Position numbers and translations under genes: made by a program
Notes under the pieces: model-generated
The model's input: only the letters and a program-made list of their open reading frames with translations
Databases searched by the model: none
What the model was told of the DNA's origin: nothing
NCBI RefSeq assembly: GCF_947179165.1
Contig: NC_077245.1
Location: forward strand, 18,322,740 to 18,386,739
DNA length: 64,000 nucleotides
Direction: 5' to 3'
Source of the DNA: Solanum dulcamara
Lineage: Eukaryota > Streptophyta > Magnoliopsida > Solanales > Solanaceae
Part shown: positions 25,601 to 38,165 of the stretch, one piece after another
How positions within the stretch are numbered: the first letter of the stretch is position 1
How the letters are laid out: each line of letters opens with the position of its first letter

Positions 25601-26019
25601 TGTATACTGACTTACTCAGGGATGTTATAGAGTGGGTACGTTTGATTCAAGGCCAGCTATTGACAGCTTAGAGTTGTCAGAAGAGTTATGCCGACAGGAG
25701 GGTTTGCCTCTTAGAGCTCATGGTGGGTGATTGTGTGTGTCTTAGAATATTTTCCATGAAAGGTGTGATGAGGTTCGGGAAGAAGGGTAAGCTTAGCCCT
25801 AGGTTTGTTGGCCTATTTGAGATTCTAAGGAGAGTGGGTAGGTAGATTATGAGTTGGCCTTACCCTCTAGACTGTCAGTTGTCCATCCAGTATTTCATGT
25901 CTTCATGCTTCGCAAGTATATACCAAATGAGTCCCATGTGATTTATTATGATGTGGTGGAGTTGGGTTCAGAATTGACTTATGAGGAAAAGCCGGTAGCA
26001 ATCCTAGATAGGCGTTTTC
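22683..26019 (+). pseudogene. pol of the outer Gypsy element, degenerate and interrupted
   Basis: Domains in order: aspartic protease (ALILFDPGSTYSYVSA, about 22770-22830), linker with EFIDVFPTDLPG, reverse transcriptase (about 23340-23960), RNase H (about 24150-24570), integrase zinc-binding and core regions (about 24780-25670) and integrase C-terminus (25680-26019). The RT catalytic box reads FIDYI where related elements have FIDDI, so one metal-binding Asp is lost. Stops occur throughout, for instance where Gln is expected in YRQLNK. The frame is cut after AILDRR at 26019 by the inner Gypsy insertion and resumes at 42471. Confidence 0.85.
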
Positions 26020-28059
26020 TATCATGACCCAATTCCTTAGGTAATGATGGAACCTACTATAGCCCACAGAAGGTAAGCCAACCCGTCAACCCAAAACATC
26101 AAGTAATGGGTTTTAGGGTAGAAACTAAACAAGAGTGGCGAATTATAAAGATAAGCAGAAAGAATAAGCAGAAGAACCAATACATGATATAAACAACTAA
26201 AGATCCCTCCCAGAAACTAAAAGTCACAAGTATAAAGTTGCTATAAAATAAAAAATGAGTACAACTCTCGAAGTGGACCGAAAATATATACAACAATTGG
26301 CTAGTCTCAAAAGACAAAAGATGGGTCATCCATACTAAAGGAGACAGAAATAATCCAAAAATGCCAAGTGCTCACCCTAGTCTCCGAAGTTGACTGCAAC
26401 TGGCACGATCTATCTACGGCAATAGCTGGTGCTCGGTCCTGTATCACGAAATTAGATGCAGAGTATAGTATGAGTAATAAGACAACAGGTACCCAGTAGG
26501 CATCATAGACCGACTGGGCAGAAAAGGTGAAAACAATATGAAAAAGAGGAATAAGACTAAATAGGAGTCAACATAAGCATCACAAGGGAAAAATGTACTA
26601 TATATGAGAACTATAGCTAACTATACCCAACGGGACCTCCCATAAACCCAGCCAGGACACTAGTGTGCAAGTTAAATAAAAACTCGAATGAACCCCCATA
26701 AGCTCGCCAAGTACACGGAATAGCTACAACTACCAAGGCTAGGAATCAAGAATTTGTGATGTGAGAAACCAAAGTACAGTATCATTTTCAAACCCAGAAT
26801 CTCCAAGATTCAATAAACTAGGGGTGCCTTAAGGGTCGAGGCCAGGACCGGGACCTAGATGCTCGCTTGAATGTTCAAAGTGGCCAAGGCCGGGACTAAG
26901 TACCCTGATGCTTACCATGATACATCGGTGCTGTCGAGGTTGGGGCTGGATATCTGAATGCTCGCCGTAACACATCGATATGATCGAGGTCAGGACTGAG
27001 TACCTGGATGCTCGTCATACTAGCGAGACGACAGAGGTTGGGACTTGGTACCCAGATTCTTTCCGATAATCCAAAACAGAGGCCGAGACTTGGTATCCGG
27101 ATGCTTACAGATAATTTATTCCATGGTGCTAAATATTCTTCTTCCTAACTAGGCTACAACAATACCGAGGATCTCCTCCCCAATGTGTTAACTAATGTGC
27201 CACTAAAACTTGAGCTGGAGCCAAACCCAAATGGTCACGAAATCTAGTATTGTCGACGTAATTCGAAGTCATGGTTATACCGAGTTATGGATGAGGGTGT
27301 TATTAAGAGCAAGGGTATCGCCTAGCTAAGGCCAACTACTAGGCACTAGCCTGCTACACCATTCTACAAGGATCTAAGTTCGCCGGTGCGATGTCGGAGC
27401 ATCTAAATCAAGTTTACATCCTATACTAAGGCCAACATACTCCATAGTATCAACAACATGCTCATTCAACTCTCCTTACAATACTAACAAATAATGACAA
27501 GATACACATGCTTTCAAATACCCGAAAAACCCGATAAAAAGCCTAAAGCATGATTTCTAACATCTAAGATATACAATTAAACTATCCAACCCAAATTCCA
27601 ACTATTTCAACATGCTTTCACGTATTTCATCTCAATATAAAGAAAGGTAAACCACAGCCTACTTGTAGGCTGAACACGTGGGCTCTAAATCACAGTGTCA
27701 GAGTTTTTTTCTTCCGAGCAATCTCAAAACGCTAGCACACTTTCAAAATTAAAAGTACAACGTTGATATGGTTGTTTAGAAACTAATTTCATAATTTTTA
27801 GAGACGGACCAATTTTAGGGTCTAAAATGGAAAATATGGGACCCGCAGCTGGAATTCTGAATTTGACCCCAAAATAGGTTGTAAACGTCACCTCAAGCTC
27901 ACAAATTATACTTATAATACAATTCAGGTGGAAAAATAATGCAAGATGATCAAACAATCAATTCCCACATTTTTAAACTAAGAAAACAAACAAGACAACC
28001 TCTTTACGCGTTGATTTCTCAAAAATGAAATCTTCCAATCAAACTAAATTACATCATGA
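26020..28059 (-). repeat. 3' LTR of the inner Gypsy element, internally truncated
   Basis: Matches 39200-41301 (AACTAAACAAGAGTGGCGAA in both). It lacks the 1,164 bp corresponding to 41302-42465, the first third of the LTR on the - strand, and about 70 bp matching 41070-41140. The junction CATCATGACG at 28051-28060 joins LTR sequence directly to integrase coding sequence, which therefore also lost its end. The outer boundary is TATCATGACC at 26020. Confidence 0.82.
26838..27115 (-). repeat. Minisatellite of about 55 bp in the 3' LTR, inner Gypsy element
   Basis: Five to six diverged tandem units around the core GAGGCCGGGACTNRGTACCC and GGATGCTYRCC. The same array is at about 40012-40290 in the 5' LTR, so it existed before insertion. 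Confidence 0.75.
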
Positions 28060-31000
28060 CGAATATGTCTGGCTAGAATAGCAACCAGCTCCTCAATAAA
28101 AGTCAGGTGATCATCCAACTCAACAGAATCATACTGAAGCACGCGAGACTCATCTGGAATGTACTGGTGCAGCATAGAAACATAAAAAACAGGGTGTATA
28201 GCTGAAAATGTTGATGGCAAACCCAACTCATAAGCTACCTCTCCAACTCTCCTCAGAATCTCAAAGGGCCCGATATACCTGGGGCTAAGCTTACCCCGCC
28301 TGCCGAATCTCATCACGCCCTTCAAAGGTGACACCCGCAAGAACACCCGATCTCCTACCGCGAAATACAATTGGTGATGCCTGCGATCAGCATAACTCTG
28401 GTTCCTACTCTGAGTTGTCCTCAGCCTATCCTGAATAACCCAAACTCTGGCTAAGGCATCCTAAAGTAAATCGGTACTGTGCGGCCCAGGCTCTGAAGAC
28501 TCAAACCAACCAACTGGAGTACAACAATGCCTACCATATAAGGCCTCAAACGGGGCCATCTGAATACTAGAGTGGTAGTTGTTGTTGTACGCAAACTCTG
28601 CCAAAGGCAAGTACTGCTCCCAATGACCCTCAAACTCTAATACACAAGCTTGCAGCATATCCTCCAAAATATGAATAGTATGCTCTGACTGACCGTCAGT
28701 CTGTGGATGAAATGTCGTGCTAAGATCAACTCGAGTGCCCAACTCTCTCTGAAAGTCCCTCTAAAAACTGGAAGTAAATTGAGATCCCCTATCTGATATA
28801 ATGGATATTGGTAACCCATGTAGACGGACCACCTCGTGAATATAGATCCGAGCTAGATGATCTATTGTAAAAGTGGATAGTAATGGCAAGAAATACGCTG
28901 ATTTGGTCAATCTCAATGATGACCCAAATACCATCATTACCTCTGGATGTTCGAGGCAATCCCATCACGAAATCCATGGCAATTTGTTCCCATTTCCACT
29001 CGGGAATGGGTAATCTCTGAAAGACTCTACCAGGCCATTCGAATCGTAGTATCCCATTCGAATCTATAGAAGCCTAGCCATCCTCACCTCATAATACTAA
29101 CTCTCGTAGCTCTACTAATTCTCCACCCTCACCTCGAAATGCTAACTCTCGAAGCTCTATTAATTCTCCATACTCAAACTGCCGACCACAAATCTGGTCT
29201 AGTAGAGATAATCGAGCTCCCACAAAGCCAAAATTTATCCGGAATCTGAGATGTCCAACCTGACCATCCGATTAGCCAAATAATGGATATCCAAGGCTAG
29301 GGGTCTCTCCTCAATAGACAAGTAAGCTAAACTACCCATACTCTTCATCTTCCGGCTCAACGCATCCGCTACTACATTTGCCTTGTCCGGGTGGTAGAGG
29401 ATAGAGATGTCATAATTTGTTAGTAGCTCAATCCAGCGCCGCTGTCTAGTATTAAGATCCTTCTGACTCATAATATACTGTAAGCTGTGGTGATCTTTAT
29501 ATATCTCTCAATGGACTCCGTATAAGTAGTGTCTCCACATTTTGAGCACAAAAACTACTGCCGCCAGTTCTAGGTCATGAGTGGAGTAATTGCGCTCGTG
29601 CACTCTTAACTATCTAAAAGCATATGCAATAACTTGGCCTCGTTGCATTAGTACACACCCAAGACCTACACCAAAAGCATCACAATATACCAAAAAGATC
29701 TCTCCCTTAATTGGAAGAGTAAGAACAGGAGCGGTGATAAGCAACTCTTTAAACTTCCAACAGCTCGACTCATACTCCTTGGACCATATAAAGGGAATAT
29801 CCTGGCGGGTCAAATGAGTCAATAGGGCTGCAATAGTGGAGAAATCCTCAATGAATCATCTATAATATCCATCCAATCTAACGAAGCTCTGAATCCCTCT
29901 CTGTAATAGATGTAGGCCTAGACCAACGATGAATAGCCTCAATTTTTGACGTATCTACCCTGATACCCTCTCTGGACACCATGTGTCCCAGAAATGCCAT
30001 AGACTCCAACCAAAACTCGTACTTTGAGAATTTAGCATAAAACTGCTGATCTCTCAAAGACTTGAGCACAACCCTCAGGTGTTGCGCGTGCTCCTCCCTA
30101 CACCGCGCGTATACCAGTATATCATCAATGAATACAATCTTGAAAGAGTTCAGATAAGGCCTGAATACTCGAGTCATAAGGTCCATAAAAGCTGTGGGGG
30201 AATTAGTAAGCCCAAAAGACATCACAAGGAACTCATAGTGGCCATAGCGAGTTCGAAAAGCAGTCTTAGGAATTTCGGCTGCTCTAATTTGCAACTGGTG
30301 GTAGACGGACCTCAAGTCAATCTTAGAAAACACGGTATCACCCTGAAGCTGGTCGAATAGATCATCGATATGAGGTATGGGGTAACAGTTTTTCACCATC
30401 ACTTTGTTCAGATGCTTGTAATCAACACACATCCGCATAGTCCTATCCTTCTTCTTAATAAACAGGAAGGGTGCCCTCCACGGTGACACACTCAGGTAAA
30501 TAAATCCCTTACCTAAATGATCCTCAAGTTGCAAACTGAGCTCCTAGTGACCGGCTCCAAATCTATGGCAAAGTTAATATCTCTCTCTAGGGGTAGGCCA
30601 GGTAGGTCAGTAGGGAAAACATTAGTATACTCCCTAACCACAGGGATTGAATCAATAGTAAGGGCCTCGCTAGATACATCACAGACATATGCTAAGTACG
30701 TCAAGCACCCGAATGCAACTAGCCATTGGGCCCGCATAAAGGATATAATCCCAATTAGTGAGCGACTATAAATACCCTACCACAAGACCGGGGAAATGCC
30801 TGGCATTTTTAATATAACGGTTTTGGCATAACAGTCCAAAATCGTATGATGAGGGGATATCCAATCCATGCCCAAAATAACATCGAAGTTTAGCATATCA
30901 AGTAAAATAAGATCTGCCTGAGTCTCAGGCCCTTGAATAGTCACCACACAGGATCTACAAACCTGATCTATTATTAAAGAATCCCCTATCGGGGTCGAAA

Positions 31001-31145
31001 CATATAGCGGGACCTCAAATGACTCATAAGCAATACCCAGATATGGAGAAACATATATAGACACATAGGAATACGTGGAACCTGGATCAAATAAAACTAA
31101 AGTAGTCTGCTGACAAATAAGTATAGTACCTATGATAACATTATC
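28060..31145 (-). pseudogene. pol of the inner Gypsy element, degenerate
   Basis: Read right to left: aspartic protease (LVLFDPGSTYSYVS, about 31090-31050), linker with EYTNVFPTDLPGLP (about 30625), reverse transcriptase in an open frame of 218 codons (30534-29878) with catalytic box FIDDILVY, RNase H (29822-29235, including [19 protein letters not shown]), integrase core (about 28977-28461, FHPQTDGQSEHTI and FAYNNNYHS), and integrase C-terminus (28370-28060, GKLSPRYIGPFEIL). Stops and frameshifts separate these blocks. The C-terminus ends abruptly at ARHIRH, where a deletion fused it to LTR sequence. The protease region joins gag once the solo LTR at 31151-33689 is ignored. Confidence 0.87.
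29079..29168 (-). repeat. 45-bp tandem duplication in the inner pol
   Basis: Two copies of a 45-bp unit start at 29079 (CATCCTCACCTCATAATACT) and 29124 (CACCCTCACCTCGAAATGCT). The length is a multiple of three. It lies between the RNase H and integrase blocks. Confidence 0.7.
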
Positions 31146-31150
31146 TGATA

Positions 31151-33689
31151 TGTAACACCCCAATTTATTTTTAAGAATTATTTTTTTTCTTCAAAAAAAT
31201 ATTTATATTTTTTAAGTTATGTTTTTGGGTGATCTGACTTCAGGAGGACATAACCCTATCAAAATTTGAAAATTTGGGAAAACCCATAAAATGAAAGTTG
31301 TAGATAATTGAAATACCATTCCAATCATAGGTCATGGGATTATTTATGACATTGGAATAAAACGTTATGGACATTGTAAGGAAGAAGGGTAAAGATGGGC
31401 AGAAAGTTCGGCCCAACCCGATTCCAGGTCGGGTCAGCCCATATTTCTTACCATGTAAGAGATAATTTCAGCCTTATGTCTTTCCTTTTATTCAATACAC
31501 TTCTAGAACACCATAGAGAGAGAGAGAGAATTAAAAGCCATTTTGACCCAAATTCGAGTCCCGATTTCCGAAGCTCGTGAAGAGAAAAATGTTGCACGTT
31601 GCGTTGTCTTCACTTTGAGCTAAAAATCAGAGAAGAAGGAGTGTATTAAGGTGGTTGACTTATACTTCAAGGTAAGATTGATGTGTTGTTTTTCCTTATT
31701 ATCAAGCTTGTTTAGAGATTTAACGGATTAGAACGGAGAAAATAGTGTTATAAACTTGTTTGTTGCTTTGTTGGAATTTATGGATTAGGGGCTATTTTGG
31801 TTGTATTAAATGGGTGAAATTAGTTACGTTATGAAGTATAATGATTTTTTATATTGTTTTTGATATTCTTGATAAGTTGTTGTTGTCGAAATTGGGGGAA
31901 TAAACTTTGCTTGCAAACCCATTTTTGGTTGGGACTACTTTTAGTAATTGTAGTATAACTCCTTGTGTAAAATTTAGTTTTGAGTGATTCAAGATGTTTT
32001 GGAAATATATTTCATAGGGATATAAATTGTATTTAGGATCTAAAATCCAGTTTTGCTTTTATTGAATCGAAAAAGGGTGATGAAGTACAGGGGAGGTACT
32101 GCCCAGATTTTGGTCTAAAAATCCTACATGGACTGCTGTGGGTATTTTGAGCATATCTTGTTGTACATAATTGCTGTAGGGGTGATTCAAAGTTGTATAT
32201 GACCCTACGACATATAGATATAACTTTCTTTGAGGACACAAAGCCTATTTCTCCTATTTATCCCTTCGAAACTGAGCATCAATACAAGGCCGTAGTGCTG
32301 CCCAGAAATTCTATTTTGATACTTTGGGTTGATTTTCAGTGATTTTATGTTTAGTTTCGATATGCTAGAACTTTTAAACTTAAGTAGATATTTTATTGTG
32401 TATTTAAGGTGTATATTCTCTTATACAAGCTAAGAGGAACTGTTTGACGAAGTGGATTTTGGTTGATCTATGACATAGAGAAATTGAACTCCTCGAGTGG
32501 TGGTAGAACTTGTTGTGTGCTAAAACGCCAAGGTTCGTGTATAAAATTGAACTTGGAATATTTTATTTTTCTGAAATTTAAAGTATTTTGTTGGGTTGTT
32601 TCCTTACTCCTTGTTTTGTATTTTGGTATGACTATTATCTCAAGTATTGCAAAATTTTTGCTGAATCGCCCACTTGTACGAATTGCTTGATCATTTTGCA
32701 TTCTTATTAGGAATTTTTCCTTCTTGTTATCGATATTGGCATGCCTCTCGATTTAGATCTTGCCCATCTTGACTTTGGATTTACATTTCATCTTGCCGAT
32801 AGACTTTCGTCTATTTTCGAGTACGAGTGAAAAGCCACTTTCAATATGGTCTTTGATCTTCTTGATATTGGGTGACGACCCTTCTTGATATGGACACTTC
32901 TTGATTTCGGGGCTTCGGTCCGTGTTGATATTGATTGTGCTTAGTGTGAAGGCATGACATACATATGGGGTGAAATTGATTATTTGACTACTCTTTTGAA
33001 TTGAATTATAAGCATCCTTGGTACTTAAGCCTTTGAATATTAGTATTGATATTTTGAAACTCTCCAAAATTTGTATTCGATACTTGATATACTTGTTCAC
33101 TTGGACTTAATGCTACCTTATTAAACCGCTTATGATGAAAAAGGAAATTAGAGAATTTTTAATGGTTCTAAGTCCAAAGGTTATACACCACTAAGTTTTA
33201 TGCTTAGCGATAGTTGTTTTCTATCATAGGTGATGTGCAAGACGGGATATGAAGATGGCCATGTGGAGTAAACTTTTTAGGAGCTCTTTTGAAGATCACA
33301 TATGCATATACATCTAGTTTTTGTATATTATTTTGGGGACATGTACATGATACATATGTGGCACTTATGAACGAAATTTTGAAGGCTTGTAACTTGAACC
33401 AAGTGACTAATTTTGTTATTTTAGAGTGTGCTTTTAACTCAAATTATGCAATGTACTAGGTTATATTTTAACTTGTCATTATGCACGAAGGAAGATAATA
33501 TTTTTGTGATAATTACTTATTTGACGTTTTGTGTATTTTATGGACCTGCAGTATTGTTGAATTGGAAATCATGTTTTTTAAATAAAACTCCTATATTGTA
33601 TTTCAATAAGTTTTTGTTTTGAGGGTAAAATAATAGTAATAATTAGTTTTAGTTTCGTAAGTGGCATTCTCCTAAAAGAGGATGCTACA
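31151..33689 (+). mobile_element. Solo LTR (TGTAACACCCC family) inside the inner Gypsy element
   Basis: A 2,539-bp block from TGTAACACCCCAATTTATTT to GAGGATGCTACA, flanked by a perfect 5-bp duplication TGATA (31146-31150 and 33690-33694). It has no coding domain, so it is a solo LTR left by LTR-LTR recombination. It interrupts the gag-protease junction of the - strand host, and the host frame reads through when it is ignored. Orientation is inferred from the ACACCCC start common in plant Gypsy LTRs. Confidence 0.88.
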
Positions 33690-33694
33690 TGATA

Positions 33695-35038
33695 CCTCAG
33701 CCTCTGCCCTCGCCGAAGTAGCATAAAAGTGGCCTTGTCGGCCTCCCCCATGAACATTCGCCCTACCACCTGACCTACCTCCTTGGGAACCTCCTCGAAT
33801 ACCCTGCTTACCATCGCCGTGGCCGTGACTCCTATCTATACCTCCTGGTGGAGGTGGCGCTACTGCCAATAGTCTAGCTCGGTCGGGACACTCTCTAGCC
33901 CAGTGCTCTAGTAAGCCACAATTAAAGCATCTTGAAGTTGAGCAACCCGTGATAACATATCTGTGGTAGGAAGGAAGTGGACCTAATCCCCTCGAGCTCT
34001 GCCCTATGGTGGAACCCCCCGAATGGGTTGACTACCCTCAACTACTGGCAGGGCAGCCTAAACCCATCGGCTAGACTGACCCTACTGGTACTTATCCTAC
34101 TGGAACCGCTAGCGGTCCTATCATAACTATCATGACCTCTAGAGTGGGACCCACTATATCTACCTTGATGCCTGGGTCTATTATCGCTGCCCCCTTGGGC
34201 CTAATGATGAATAATCTCGATCGTGCAGTCATGATCCACCACATCTAGAAAAGAACGGCCAATAGAAACCAAGTGTTCGGTCCCCAACCTCAGGTAAGGT
34301 CTCAATCTATGCATAAAACATCGTACCTGCTCCTCCTTAGTGGGTAAAATCATAGCTGCATATCAGGAAAGCTTATGAAATCTGGCCTCGTACTCTGTAA
34401 TCGTCATATGGTGCTACTCCAATCGAGTAAACTGATTCCAGAGTTGGTCTATAGCACTCCCAGGGATGTTTCGATTAGGAAAACCTCTAAGAACTGGGTC
34501 CATATTAATGGTGGTGACCCAACTGGCCTGTACTACAAATAAGAGCGTCACCACTGTCTGGCTGTTTCTCTAAATTGGTGAGAAGTGAAGTCGATGCCTC
34601 TAGACTCTACAAGACCCAAGGAATGGAGCTGCTCTTGACAGGTAGTAAAGAACTCCATGGTATCCTCGCCAATGGCTCCAGAAAATATCGGGGGTGACAG
34701 CCTCTGAAATCCCCCTAACATCTTCTGATCTTATAATGACATCACACCCTACGGAACTACTGGTGGGGGTGCAATAATTGGTTGAGGCAGCTGAACCTCA
34801 AGTGCTGGATGGGTGGGTGGATCCTGCGATGCTGGTATGCTCACTACTGGGGTCGAGGCCTGTGGTACAACCCCAATAACCACAAGGAGCTGCACAATCG
34901 CTGCCTGCAATGCTGGGGTTATAACTAGTTCAACTGGGGGCTATGTTGTTGGTGGTGGTCCCTCTGGATGAGGAGGAATAAGAGTGTCCTAATGCTTCTC
35001 TACCAGCTTCGGCTTTATCTCTAGGTTGGGAGCTGGTG
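33695..35038 (-). pseudogene. gag of the inner Gypsy element, main part
   Basis: Read right to left: low-complexity Pro-rich N-terminal part (APNLEIKPKLVEKH, then PPPTT and PPVELVITPALQAAI), the gag core with RLSPPIFSGAIGED and IDFTSHQF, an Arg/Ser/Gly-rich stretch, and a CCHC zinc knuckle CFNCGLLEHWAREC at about 33934-33893, then a Gly/Arg-rich tail ending EAEVS at the solo LTR. Several stops interrupt the frame. The first codons of gag lie at 38991-38906, beyond the second solo LTR. Confidence 0.8.
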
Positions 35039-35585
35039 TTTCTTGTTATACCCCATCCTTTTGCACCTTGGAACGTCTTCTTAAGCTTCTTAAAAGTTTC
35101 CATGTGACCCCTATCATCTACAATGTTATCCAATAACTCTAAGAAAAGGAGAATGTGATGCCCCATAATAGGGAAGATTGGAAATAGGGTTATAGAAATT
35201 TGAAAGGAGTTGGAGGCCAAGTAATGAGTTGTAGGACTCGACTTACTTGCATACGCTACCACTTTGGATACTTCACATACTTAAGCTACTTGAGTACACA
35301 CCGAGCTTAAGTAGCAAGGACTACATAGATTTTTAAAGTGAGATGAGATTGAGATTACGAACCTATGAAAAAGAGAAAAAACTAGATTTTGAACTTACGA
35401 AAAGAAGCAAGTAGGTGACAAGTAGGTGATGCACCTACTTGGGATAAGTAGGTGACACATCTACTTGAGGTGGTCCCCACCATGCCATGTGGCAGTATGT
35501 AGGTGGATGTATAAGGTTAGGTAGCGCCTTAGGGGGCTAGATACGTGTCACCCCTAGGGGCTGCCATATGTCACCTTCTAAAGGG

Positions 35586-35586
<1 letters not shown>

Positions 35587-35622
<36 letters not shown>
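35587..35622. repeat. TA microsatellite
   Basis: An uninterrupted run of about 17 TA dinucleotides inside the long solo LTR, just upstream of a leader-like sequence. Confidence 0.9.
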
Positions 35623-35623
<1 letters not shown>

Positions 35624-37570
35624 GTATAAAGATGACTATTATCTCATTTTCACTTCATCTTACACTTAGAATTTGAGAGAATTTGAGAAACAAAAGAGAG
35701 GAGCTACAACAGCACCTAAAGGAAGGTAAGCCTCCAATATTTCTCCGTGAATTGATTATCTAAGATGTTCCTCGATCACGTAGAGGTATATATATGTATA
35801 TTATAATGACTAAGGAGTCATTTCTTCAGCCTTACACTTAGAAACTTGAGAGAAAGTTGAAAGAAAAGCTAAGAGGAAGAAGAGAGAGTAGCCACGGGTT
35901 TGGCCAATTTAAGGTAAGCCCTCTGATTTCATTATGTGAATTAATTATTTAGGGTATCCCTCGGTTAAGGGAAGGTTTTCATATCATGAATTTTCTATTT
36001 AGAGTAGTGCCAAAAGGATAACAAGCAGCCACCACAATTTTAGCCGCGTTAAGGAACTTCCAAGTTGAGTTTTGGCGAGGTAAGGTTTTCCCTTTCAAAT
36101 TTGAGTTAAGGATGTTGTTATGGGATATATTACATATGTTAAATGGAGCTGGAAGTAGGAAAATTGTATAAGTATGCCTGATGTTAGAAATAAACTAAAT
36201 TGAAGTCGTTCTAGTTAAATCGAAGTCGAGTGGTGTTGTTGCGATTATGGTGATGCAGTTGGAGATGGTTTTATTGTATGTTGTAGGGATGGAACATGTT
36301 CCAAAAGGGGTGTGGTAGATTCTGGTTGCAGCCACATAACCCTTCGGTTCGTGTGGTTAAAGGTTTTATGAAATAGAGATAGAAAACCTTATTTTAATAT
36401 CGTAGTTTTGGACGAGTTGTTTGGAACTTGTATTGCATCGTATTGTAGTAATTCAATGTTATATAGCTGATGTTTGTTGTTTTTTATATGGATGCTAAGT
36501 TTTGGAGATTAAAATGGAAGTTTGGATAGGGCAAGTTATAGGGGAGGTGCTGCCCAATTTTCGTTAACTTCTTAACTAAGTTATAAACTAGTCGAGAAAG
36601 GAGAATAAGGAAATGGTTCCTATGGATACTTGGTTATAGCTTTGGAAATTGGAAAGTGAAAGGTTATTAATCTTAGTATTGCTTTCATGTTAATAGGTTA
36701 AGGAGATAACGAGGCAAGTTGGATTACAGTTAATCTATAAAAAGGTATGTAAAGCTTATCTCTTCCTTTGTCTTGGCATGTCTTAAAGTTAAGTAATGAA
36801 TGATATGAGCTTCAGGGTAAATATACTCATAAATGCCAAGCATAATTCACGGTCCTTATTTACTTCTTGATGAAATCACTCTTACAGTAATTGAACTAGG
36901 GCTTCTCAAGCCTTCCATACGTTAGGAAGTGATGAGTATGTGAAACTATCTTTCTTTTCTCTTGGCATGTCTTAGTCATAAGTGGTTTGTATATGGAATG
37001 TGGGGATAATTCCATTCATAAAACTCTAGGCATGACTCATAATTCTTACCCACTTCTTGGTATTAGAACTCCTATAATAGTTGAGTTATTTCCTTTTTAG
37101 GCTTCTATATGATGAAGGGTAGTATACGTAAAGCCTATCTCTTCTTTCTTTTGGAATGTCTTAAATGTAAGTGAATTGATATATGATAAGAGTTTGGAGG
37201 GAGTTCCATTTATAATTTTCGGACATAACTCATGACTCGTGTTCACTCCTGAATGCTAGAAGTCCTAAAGTAGTTGAACTACTACCCTCGAGCCTTCTAT
37301 ATGTTGAGTAATGACTGAGTACGTAAGCTCCTATTTCTAAAGACTCTGTGATAATGAATGTCTCTGATTGCATAAGCTGTGTAGCATTATCTTGATGCAC
37401 ATCTATGTTGCCTGAGTCTCCACTTATTATGATCCCTAATGACCTTTAGAGGGTACTTAAGACAAGTACTACTCTGATCTTCAAGTGACGGTTCACTTGA
37501 CTATTTTCCTGAATCTTAGACGGTGATTTTACTTGCATATGGTTACTCGCTACTCTGCTCGTGCATTCTA

Positions 37571-38165
37571 TTAAATGATTAATCACCGCATCCCATGAAG
37601 GGCCAGGAATGATAAATGATAAAATAATTATTCACTGCATCCCATGAAGGGACGGGCATGATAAATGATGAAATAATTATTTACCGCATCCCATGAAGGG
37701 TCGGGTATGATAAATGATGAAATAATTATTTATCGCATTCCATGAAGGTCCGGGCATGATAAATGATAAAATAATTATTCACCACATCCCATGAAGGGTC
37801 GGACATGATAAATAATGAAATGATTATTCACCGCGTCCCATGAAGGGCTGGGCATGATAAATGATAAAATAATTATTCGCCGCATCCCATGAAGGGTCGG
37901 GCATGATAAATGATAAAATAATTATTCACCGTGTTCTATAAAGGGTCGGGCATGCTAAATGATGAAATGATTATTCACCGCATCCCATGAAGGGACGGAA
38001 ATGATAAATAATGAAATGATTATTCACCGCATCCCATGAAGGGTCGGGCATGATAAACAATGAAATAATTATTTACCGCATCCCATGAAGGGTCGGGCAT
38101 GATACATGATTATTCACCGCATCCCATGAAGGGTCGGGCCTGATAAATAATAAGATGATTACTCA
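37571..38165 (+). repeat. 49-bp tandem array, about 12 units, in the long solo LTR
   Basis: Twelve imperfect head-to-tail copies of a 49-bp unit containing CATCCCATGAAGGGTCGGGC followed by ATGATAAATGATRAAATAAT. Unit 11 is shortened by about 11 bp, and a very diverged thirteenth unit follows. The array is homogeneous in length but not in sequence, suggesting an old minisatellite that belongs to the LTR family. Confidence 0.92.

Noticed and set aside
23178..25671. Separate small genes for each open frame in the Gypsy pol
   Set aside because: They are adjacent pieces of one degenerate polyprotein in collinear domain order. The apparent start codons are internal methionines.
35156..35175. TGTGATGCCCCATAATAGGG as the start of another nested LTR
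   Set aside because: No matching end or target duplication was found, and gag continuity places the LTR start at 35044. It may be an internal motif.
34930..35262. 110-codon - strand frame as a captured host gene
   Set aside because: It spans the boundary between the solo LTR and gag in the wrong frame. The gag frame, APNLEIKPK onward, explains the gag portion.
37571..38165. 49-bp repeats as a CRISPR array
   Set aside because: The units are contiguous tandem copies without unique spacers, in a plant retrotransposon LTR.
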